Assembly: GCA_903864375.1 (NCBI GenBank)
Contig: CAIPFS010000020.1
Coordinates: 1 to 22,467, forward strand
Source of the DNA: an uncultured Verrucomicrobiota bacterium
Lineage (GTDB): Bacteria > Verrucomicrobiota > Verrucomicrobiia > Limisphaerales > UBA9464
Length of the DNA stretch: 22,467 bases
Direction: 5' to 3'
Shown in pieces: positions 16,372 to 22,467 of the stretch. Under the pieces are notes generated by a model. The model ran no database searches, was not told where the DNA came from, and saw only the letters and a list, made by a program, of their open reading frames with translations. How positions within the stretch are numbered: the stretch's first letter is position 1; each line of letters begins with the position of its first letter. Made by a program: the position numbers and the translations under genes.

Positions 16372-16758
16372 ATGCGCCTGAACCGCGTTCATCACGTTGC
16401 CATCATCTGCTCGGATTATGCGGTCTCGAAACACTTTTACGTCGAGGTGCTGGGGCTGCGCGTTATCAGCGAAACCTTTCGACAGGCCCGATCGTCCTAC
16501 AAATTGGACCTGGCGATGGGCGATACCTATGTGATCGAGCTGTTTTCCTTTCCAAATCCACCCTCCCGCGTCACCCAACCCGAGGCGTGTGGACTTCGCC
16601 ACCTTGCCTTTGAGGTGGAGGATGTCGAGGCGGCCGTCGGGGAGCTGGAGTTGGCCGGGATCGCGGTGGAACCGATTCGGGTGGATGAAACCACCGGCAA
16701 ACCCTTTACCTTCCTGCGCGACCCGGACAATCTTCCGATTGAACTCTACCAATCCTGA
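16372..16758 (+). CDS. VOC-family metalloprotein, YaeR/GloA2-like
   Basis: The 128-residue product is a vicinal-oxygen-chelate (glyoxalase/bleomycin resistance) protein with both beta-alpha-beta-beta-beta modules. It starts MRLNRVHHVAIICSDYAVSKHFY, close to E. coli YaeR. Candidate metal ligands are H8, E56 (TYVIELFSF), H77 (GLRHLAFEV) and E124 (LPIELYQ), in the usual positions. The end, FLRDPDNLPIELYQ, is a family signature. It probably acts on a small metabolite or detoxifies an aldehyde; the substrate is unknown. Its stop lies only two bases from the stop of the converging 1138-residue gene. Confidence 0.87.
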   Translation: MRLNRVHHVAIICSDYAVSKHFYVEVLGLRVISETFRQARSSYKLDLAMGDTYVIELFSFPNPPSRVTQPEACGLRHLAFEVEDVEAAVGELELAGIAVEPIRVDETTGKPFTFLRDPDNLPIELYQS

Positions 16759-16760
16759 GC

Positions 16761-19700
16761 TTAGCGCTTCACGAGCACGGGTTCCGCTCCAGTGGTTCCC
16801 CGAAGTTGTTCCAGATAATCCCGCTGACGAACCGTCTCCAGATGAACCCGGGCGGCACTGAGTCGCGCGCGGAGGTTGAGTCGCTGGATTTCGTGGGAAT
16901 AGCTGGCTCGTCCGACCATTTTTTCCAGGTAGTTGGTGAAGCGAATCCAGCGTTGCACGTCCAGCGCTTGTTTGGCCCGCAATCGTTCCTCGTACCAATC
17001 ACTCGTGAGCAGCGACTCGCGGGTGAAGAGTTCACGAAATTCCGGATCACCCAGGCCCTTTCCTTCAAAGTGCCCGTCGCGCATCAGGTGGAGGAGTGCC
17101 TGCAATGGGGGGCACGCCCACGCAATGGAACCATCGGCAAAATAGGACTCCGCCACACGGATGTGCGTGGCGACAATGTTATCCACCGCATCCGCAAACT
17201 CGGCCGGGTCCTGCAGCTCGGGTTGGAGCATTTCATCGGTCAGGACGGCGTGGGGATGATTGAAGATCCGACCAAAGAAGGCATTGACGAACTTGCGTGT
17301 GACCCGGTAGCCCAGCCGGCTCGAGGCCACTTTGCGACCGGCGATTTCGCGGTCATCCAATCGCTCGAGCATTCCCTGGGAAATCAACCAGCGGGGGTCG
17401 CGCTCCTCATTCCCCAGTCGGCACCAGAGTTCCGGAACCAGGAGTGAAATATCATGATCGACACGGGTTTTTGGGCCCAGGCAGCCGGCACTGGTGAGAA
17501 AGCAATCGTAGCCGCTGACGATATAGCCGACCAGGGCGGCGTTCAGGTCGTAGACGGGCGGCAGGGCGTTGAACGGTGCCTTGGTCAAAGCCCCCTCACT
17601 TCCAGCACCGGTCGTGCTGGGGGATTTACCGGTCATGGAGGCGATGAACTCCATGAACAGTTCGGGCAGTTCCATGTAGTGAATCGGTCCGTAGCAGGCC
17701 AGAGACCGGATCTTTCCCTCGGCGGCATTGTTTCGGCGACCCGCCAGAACTGCGGTCACCGGCGTGTGCACCGGGCGGTCGGCAGTCAGCCGACGGGCCA
17801 TCCGTGCACCTTGTTCCGCCATGTGCCGGAGCCTGGCGTCCTTCAAATCGGGGCGGGCCTGGAGGTATCTGGGATTCTTGGTCGGCTTCCCATCGACAAT
17901 GCGCGGATAGGCGGTGCAGACCACGAAGGAGGTCGAGGGATCTGCCGCGGCGGTCTCCAGCAGGTGCTGCATGGGCTCAGTGAACTGACGGAACCCGATG
18001 GCATCCTCGATCACGTCGGCCACCGCCTGGCGGTCCAACGGTTCGTAGATGGAAAAGAAATTATCTTTTTCTGAAAATTCCTCCTCGGCGGAATGGTCGT
18101 ATCCTCGAACGAAGGCGTCGTCCGGGCGCTGGAAGAGCCGGTTTTCGGTATTGGCAACGAATTTGAGCGAGTGCTGGGTGGAGGATTCCGACAGTCCTGA
18201 GAGCTGTCCCCGGGGCACGGTGACGCTGGCGGTGATGTCATCCTCCATCTGCACTTTGACGGCGGGATGAAAATCCTTCCGGAGGCCGAAGACCCGCCAC
18301 TGGTCATCCCGATCATAACCGACCCGGAGGAACTGGGTGGCCAGCCGCTTCCGACCAATCCGCAGCTCATTCGAGGGCTGTCCGTTGACGACATCGACGG
18401 CAAACTGGGATTCCCATTGATCACCCCATTCCGGTTTCCAAAAGCGCTTCACCACGAACACCAGTTCCTTGATGTGCTGGGGAATGGTCGTCAGCCAATC
18501 ATTATACTCTGCATGATAATCGCCGCTGGGCGTCAGCAACTTGATCACGCTTCCCAGCGAACGTTGAGGTGAAAGAATGGACCGATGGTCCCGACCCCGT
18601 TGCGCGGGATTCTGGAAACGGTCGGCGTAATTGTGGCGAATCAATCCGCCCACCGCCTCAAAATCCTTCCGGAAGTCCGCGACGAAAACCGGTCCGTGAA
18701 TGATGGCGTCGGTGATGGGCTTGGAGATTTCACTCTTGCCCCCGCCGCTGACGGTGCACGGTTTGTGGCAGAGGACTCCTTCGGGGCGGGTTCCGATGAG
18801 ACGCCAGGCCCGGTTCCCCACCGGTTCCTCCAGGTGGACTCGAAATCCGCTGGGCAGAAAGTAGAAATGATCGACCCGCAGACGGATCGCCTGGGGGCCA
18901 TCGGCCGACGGCCAGGTCACGGATTGCTGCTGCAGATCAAAGCGGCTCGTTTCCGGAACATAGACGATGGAGGGATGCGCCTTGTCGACCGCATAGCCTT
19001 CCGGCTTGAGGTCCAGGGTGCCCCCGTACAGCCGGAGCGTCTCCGCAAAGGTTTGCGGGAACTCGTGCCGGTGCAGATTAGCATCGTATTCCCCGGCCAA
19101 ATCGTAGCATGGGAAGACCAGGGCGCCGCCGGCATGTTCCTCCTCCGCCAGGCCAAAAAGGTTGGTCGCAAACGAAATCTGGGTTTTGACCTCTTTCTTG
19201 CAGTATCCGAAATAGTTATCGCCAAGGATCGTCACCACCACTCCGGTCGCGTCACGAGCGGTGATCTTGAAGGCCTGTCCTTCATTGTAGAATTCACCGG
19301 CATCCTTCCAGCACATCCCGTCACGGCGCTGCCGTTCGGTGGCCGACTCCCAGGACGGAAGGCCCAGTTCCTTTTTGGTGATGGTCTTGACCAGGTGCGG
19401 CGCCAGGATCACGCAGCCGGTGTGGCCGGACCAGTGTTCCGGGTCGAGCGCCGCATCGTTTTCCGGCAGATTCGGGTCCCCGGCGTTGCCGAAGATGGTC
19501 TCGACGAAATCGAGGTTGCTGACCAGGTTGCCGGGCGCAAAAAAGCGGGTTTCCATCCGTTGCTCGGCGATGAATCCGGGCACTTCTGGGCAGATGACCG
19601 GGCGAAGGTAGAGGGATACCCAGCATTGAGCCCGATCCGCCTGTGATGTCGTGAACGGCAGCTCCATCAGTGAGTCGGGGGGATTGAGCGCCCGCTGGAG

Positions 19701-20177
19701 CAGGCGTCCAAAGACCTCCCGCGGAACCGCTTTCTTATCATCCGGAATGGGAAGCCCCCCTTCGGTGACATGGAAAATACCCTCGGTTGTCCGCCGGTCC
19801 GACTTGGGATTGTGGAGAATGCCATTGGCGACCCGGTAGCTGCGGATGATGTCGCTCACGAATTCATCCCGGTCTGGGGGAAGCGATGCCACGCGGGCAA
19901 TTCCGGGAAGATCCAGCAGGAGTGTTTGAGGCGGAAGCCGGGGCGCAACCATGACCTCACCCAGATAATCGTAGAGGAAGGTCTGGATACGGGAGTCGAC
20001 GGGGCAGAGATGGCCGCTCAGCAGGCGATCCTTCTCGCGGCTGCGGGCAATGAAGGAGGCGACCGTCACCGCCACCTCCGGATTGACCCGGGCATGGAAT
20101 ACAGGTTGCCCCAACTCAGCGAGCTTGAGGTTCAGGTAGCGAATTTCCGCATTGGCAGACAGGGATGTCGGGTTCAT
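16761..20177 (-). CDS. 1138-residue P-loop protein, candidate PPi-type phosphoenolpyruvate carboxykinase
   Basis: I suggest, with moderate confidence, that this is a pyrophosphate-dependent PEP carboxykinase, which would interconvert oxaloacetate plus PPi with PEP, CO2 and phosphate. The basis is its unusual size (characterised PPi-PEPCKs of Entamoeba and Propionibacterium are about 1100-1150 residues), the lack of a signal peptide, and a phosphate-binding-type loop, TVSGGGKSEISKP (475-487). Other motifs I remember from the same group of large proteins are FVETIFGNAGDPNLPENDAALD (224-245), WSGHTGCVILAPHLV (249-263) and the S/T/G-rich SMTGKSPSTTGAGSEGALTK (847-866). Ordinary ATP- or GTP-PEPCKs are about half this length. 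There is one uninterrupted frame from ATG 20177, preceded by a 144-base gap, with no clear Shine-Dalgarno site. If the PEPCK idea is wrong, it is a large conserved cytoplasmic P-loop protein of unknown role. It ends two bases from the VOC gene. Confidence 0.6.
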   Translation of the reverse strand: MNPTSLSANAEIRYLNLKLAELGQPVFHARVNPEVAVTVASFIARSREKDRLLSGHLCPVDSRIQTFLYDYLGEVMVAPRLPPQTLLLDLPGIARVASLPPDRDEFVSDIIRSYRVANGILHNPKSDRRTTEGIFHVTEGGLPIPDDKKAVPREVFGRLLQRALNPPDSLMELPFTTSQADRAQCWVSLYLRPVICPEVPGFIAEQRMETRFFAPGNLVSNLDFVETIFGNAGDPNLPENDAALDPEHWSGHTGCVILAPHLVKTITKKELGLPSWESATERQRRDGMCWKDAGEFYNEGQAFKITARDATGVVVTILGDNYFGYCKKEVKTQISFATNLFGLAEEEHAGGALVFPCYDLAGEYDANLHRHEFPQTFAETLRLYGGTLDLKPEGYAVDKAHPSIVYVPETSRFDLQQQSVTWPSADGPQAIRLRVDHFYFLPSGFRVHLEEPVGNRAWRLIGTRPEGVLCHKPCTVSGGGKSEISKPITDAIIHGPVFVADFRKDFEAVGGLIRHNYADRFQNPAQRGRDHRSILSPQRSLGSVIKLLTPSGDYHAEYNDWLTTIPQHIKELVFVVKRFWKPEWGDQWESQFAVDVVNGQPSNELRIGRKRLATQFLRVGYDRDDQWRVFGLRKDFHPAVKVQMEDDITASVTVPRGQLSGLSESSTQHSLKFVANTENRLFQRPDDAFVRGYDHSAEEEFSEKDNFFSIYEPLDRQAVADVIEDAIGFRQFTEPMQHLLETAAADPSTSFVVCTAYPRIVDGKPTKNPRYLQARPDLKDARLRHMAEQGARMARRLTADRPVHTPVTAVLAGRRNNAAEGKIRSLACYGPIHYMELPELFMEFIASMTGKSPSTTGAGSEGALTKAPFNALPPVYDLNAALVGYIVSGYDCFLTSAGCLGPKTRVDHDISLLVPELWCRLGNEERDPRWLISQGMLERLDDREIAGRKVASSRLGYRVTRKFVNAFFGRIFNHPHAVLTDEMLQPELQDPAEFADAVDNIVATHIRVAESYFADGSIAWACPPLQALLHLMRDGHFEGKGLGDPEFRELFTRESLLTSDWYEERLRAKQALDVQRWIRFTNYLEKMVGRASYSHEIQRLNLRARLSAARVHLETVRQRDYLEQLRGTTGAEPVLVKR

Positions 20178-20321
20178 GGCGGTGGGTCAGTCCGTGCAGC
20201 CCCAAGGAGGGCGAATCGGAGCCCCGGTGGAAAGCAAATTCAACCGCCATTTCGGCTTATATGCCCTGTCTAATCCTCATCGGTCTCCGGAGCGCGGGAA
20301 ATCGACCGGAAACGACCCGTC

Positions 20322-21560
20322 CTAGGGGGCTGCGGGGAGCGGAACCTGACCGGGACGTCCGAGATAATACAGAAGGTCCCGGATTTCCTGCGGCTGAAGG
20401 CTGGCAATCAATCCCTCGGGCATCATCGAAATTTCGGACTGCTCCACCTTGGTGACCTCGTTCCGGGGCAGGGTGACCTGTTCGTTCACCGTCTGGACCA
20501 GGTAGCCGGAGGCGCTCTGGGATTTGATGATACCTGTGACGACCCGCCCATCCTTGGTTTCCAAGGTTGCGGCCCGGTACTCATTGGGAATGACGGCGTT
20601 GGGATACAGGATGTTCTGAAGCAGGTAATCCAGATCGCCCCGGTTGGCGCCGGTGATGTTGGGACCCACGTTGCCACCGCTATCGAACAGGTGATGGCAT
20701 TGCGCACAGATGCGGTTGAACACCGCACGTCCACGCGGTGCGTCGCCTGGCTGGGACCCACCTGCCCAGTAGATGCTTTTGTATTTCTCCACCTCGGCCT
20801 GCATATCGGGGCTGGTTTCGTGGATGACTCCCCAAACCTCGGTCAATTGGGTCCGGAGTGGCTCATCCTTGAGATTGCGCAGCTGGCGGACGAGGTCTGC
20901 GGTCAGGTCCGATTTGGGAACCTTCCCAGCGGCGATGGACGCCAGCAGGGGGCGGGCATACGCCACCCGGGAGGAGAGGGTGTTGAGGGCGTCGCGGCGT
21001 TCATTTCCGTTCAGGCCTTCATAGACAGCCAGTACTGCGGTCGGCGTTTGTGGGTCGTCGTAGCCGCCCAATCCCCGCAGAGCCACGGCTCGGACACCGG
21101 GGTCGCTGAGTTGGGATTGAAGCAGGGGAGCCAGGGTCGCGTCGTGCACCCGCAGCAACGATTCGATGGCGGCCTGGCGCAATTCCACCGGTGCCTTGGA
21201 GTCGGCGGCGGTGGATCGCAGTGCAGCCATGGCCTTTTGGCTTCCGAACGTCAGACCCAGCGACTGTGCCAGGGAACGGACTTCGGTGTTGTCCGAGGTC
21301 GACAACGTTTCCTCCACGGCCGACCAGCCGGACGGCATGGGGACACTCCGTTGGCCTTGGAGGGCGGCACTGATGCCCCGAAGGATATCCAGACGAACAC
21401 CGGTGTCCGGCGAAAGGGCAATCAATTCTGTGAGTTGGCTCAGGGGTGCAGGCGCCTCGGCGCCGAACAACGATGGAACCAGAGGAATACCACACCAAAG
21501 GAGGCCGACGAGCCAGGCGCGGCAAAATCCACCGACGGAAACCAATGAACAGCGTTTCAT
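20322..21560 (-). CDS. HEAT-like repeat protein with PVC-type cytochrome c heme-binding domain
   Basis: This 412-residue exported protein has a signal peptide (about residues 1-33, ending LFGA). Residues of about 40-240 are helical HEAT-like repeats (for example APVELRQAAIESLLRVHD and DPGVRAVALRGLGGY). The C-terminal domain is a c-type cytochrome of the Planctomycetes/Verrucomicrobia heme-binding kind: CAQCH at 285-289, then HLFDSGGNVGPNITG, LDYLLQNILYPNAVIPNEY, and a methionine pair (379-380, MMPEGL) that may give the distal ligand. It presumably accepts electrons in the periplasm from the dehydrogenase encoded just upstream (16-base gap, same strand). In many PVC genomes these modules are one long protein; here they are separate, and this half carries its own signal peptide. 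Confidence 0.86.
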   Translation of the reverse strand: MKRCSLVSVGGFCRAWLVGLLWCGIPLVPSLFGAEAPAPLSQLTELIALSPDTGVRLDILRGISAALQGQRSVPMPSGWSAVEETLSTSDNTEVRSLAQSLGLTFGSQKAMAALRSTAADSKAPVELRQAAIESLLRVHDATLAPLLQSQLSDPGVRAVALRGLGGYDDPQTPTAVLAVYEGLNGNERRDALNTLSSRVAYARPLLASIAAGKVPKSDLTADLVRQLRNLKDEPLRTQLTEVWGVIHETSPDMQAEVEKYKSIYWAGGSQPGDAPRGRAVFNRICAQCHHLFDSGGNVGPNITGANRGDLDYLLQNILYPNAVIPNEYRAATLETKDGRVVTGIIKSQSASGYLVQTVNEQVTLPRNEVTKVEQSEISMMPEGLIASLQPQEIRDLLYYLGRPGQVPLPAAP

Positions 21561-21576
21561 GGAACGATAGACAACG

Positions 21577-22467
21577 TTAGTTGGAGGCGAGGCTCAGTGC
21601 GGCAATGCGGCGGGCAATCCATTCCCGGACCTTGGGAATCCGGGAGCTGCGCAGGAGATCGAGACCGTGTCCAGGGTCGGTGGCCACCGGGCCTTCTGCG
21701 GCGTACCAGTACATCAACGGCAGGTAGTGATCTCCGGCGTCCTCCGAATGACGGAGCAATTCGGTCAGCACCGACCAACGCGATTCGACCGGGAATCGTT
21801 GGAGGGCGCTGGCGACAAAACGTCGAACCACCGGTGACGGGTCTTCCTTGGCTCGCTGAGTCAAAACCGCTGTGACCTCTGCGGCTGCGGGAGATCCTGG
21901 TGCAAACCAGCGGGTGGAATTCTCGGCCACCAACTGGAGGCTCCAACTGCGAATCCATTCATCCGGGTCCTCGATCAGCGGGCGGGCTTCCTCCCACGTC
22001 AGCGGGGCCACGGTGTGCATTGCCCAGAGCGCGCGAAGTCGCCCGGTGCTGCTCGTGTCCCGGGCCAGAAGCGTCTTCAATTCGCCCCGGATGGCGCTCT
22101 TGCTGGACGCAGCGGATAGGCGGTTCAATTCTCCATCCACGGCGGGCCGGGTGTCGCCGACATCAATGCCCGCCGCGCGGACCAGACGTTCCTGAAGAAC
22201 GCGTCGGGCATGCGAGCTCATCCATTCATTCCGGGACGGGACCAGGCGAACCAAATCTCCGTCCGAGAGGCGGTTCAGGTCGACCGATGTGCGCGGCTGG
22301 TTGTTGTAGACGATCTGATAGATCCGTCCATTGCTCCGGTCATGGCCATCCTCGCGTCCGTGATGGCACTGGTTTTTGTCATACCAGTCGATGACGTAGA
22401 CTGAACCATCCTGATCGTACCTTTGGTTGAGGGTTTGCGACCAGGTATCATTGAAATTGAGGAAATC
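21577..22467 (-). CDS. PVC-type membrane-bound dehydrogenase, C-terminal part (runs off the right edge)
   Basis: The frame is open from the window edge (22467) to TAA at 21577, giving the last 296 residues of a longer protein. The first visible part reads DQDGSVYVIDWYDKNQCHH and then HDRSNGRIYQIVYN, the signature end of the propeller in PVC-type membrane-bound (sorbosone/glucose-dehydrogenase-like) dehydrogenases. After it come helical HEAT-like repeats (RRVLQERLVRAAG, GRLRALWAMHTV, DEWIRSWSLQLVAEN, VVRRFVASALQRFP). The protein stops at KVREWIARRIAALSLASN, where related fused proteins continue into further HEAT repeats and a heme domain. A TTG at 22254 in the same frame is not the true start, because the conserved propeller end lies upstream of it. 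The substrate is unknown, probably a sugar or alcohol. Confidence 0.82.
   Translation of the reverse strand, partial: DFLNFNDTWSQTLNQRYDQDGSVYVIDWYDKNQCHHGREDGHDRSNGRIYQIVYNNQPRTSVDLNRLSDGDLVRLVPSRNEWMSSHARRVLQERLVRAAGIDVGDTRPAVDGELNRLSAASSKSAIRGELKTLLARDTSSTGRLRALWAMHTVAPLTWEEARPLIEDPDEWIRSWSLQLVAENSTRWFAPGSPAAAEVTAVLTQRAKEDPSPVVRRFVASALQRFPVESRWSVLTELLRHSEDAGDHYLPLMYWYAAEGPVATDPGHGLDLLRSSRIPKVREWIARRIAALSLASN

Noticed and set aside
18585..19646. 353-codon plus-strand frame opposite the 1138-residue protein
   Set aside because: Antisense shadow without recognisable motifs.
1..22467. CRISPR arrays, insertion sequences, prophage, tRNA or rRNA genes
   Set aside because: No direct-repeat arrays, transposase motifs, phage genes or tRNA-like cloverleaf sequences were seen on reading either strand.

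Overview
The window is GC-rich bacterial chromosome that looks like the PVC superphylum, most likely Verrucomicrobiota. The clearest markers are at the right edge: a PVC-type membrane-bound dehydrogenase fragment, followed by a HEAT-like/cytochrome c protein of the Planctomycetes/Verrucomicrobia heme-binding type. Secreted Ig-like/IPT-like and sialidase-like proteins, a bifunctional glycogen debranching enzyme, and mostly weak or absent Shine-Dalgarno sites fit the same picture. No phage, transposon, CRISPR array, tRNA or rRNA was recognised. This is a metabolic and housekeeping region, not a mobile island.

Layout. At 1-567 (-) is the N-terminus of a secreted Ig-like protein cut by the window edge, followed by a 315-base gap. 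At 883-5319 (-) is a 1478-residue glycogen debranching enzyme with an N-terminal GH13 and a C-terminal amylo-1,6-glucosidase domain. A META-domain lipoprotein (5475-5924, +) and gcvP (6110-8992, +) follow. gcvP is interrupted by an in-frame TAA with about 100 conserved C-terminal residues still in frame behind it. Convergent to gcvP is a zinc-ribbon protein (9024-9512, -).

Next is a tightly packed minus-strand operon, in transcription order: ketose epimerase/hydroxypyruvate isomerase (12631-13458), FucU/RbsD mutarotase (12145-12600), prmC (11256-12148, apparent frameshift near its 5' end), murA (9986-11248), and a small membrane-anchored protein (9579-9989). Two junctions are ATGA overlaps and a third gap is 7 bases. 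A DEAD-box helicase (13616-14917, +) is divergent from this operon. Then come a secreted sialidase-like protein (15002-16282, -), a VOC-family protein (16372-16758, +), and a 1138-residue P-loop protein (16761-20177, -) that may be a pyrophosphate-dependent PEP carboxykinase. The right edge holds the heme protein (20322-21560, -) and the dehydrogenase C-terminus (21577-22467, -).

Biology. The genes cover glycogen breakdown, glycine cleavage, free-sugar isomerisation, peptidoglycan precursor synthesis, release-factor methylation, and possibly PEP/oxaloacetate exchange at the expense of pyrophosphate. The items most worth a second look are the giant candidate PPi-PEPCK, the eukaryote-like debranching enzyme, the two apparent single-base lesions in gcvP and prmC (sequence error or real decay), and the split of the dehydrogenase and heme modules into two genes.
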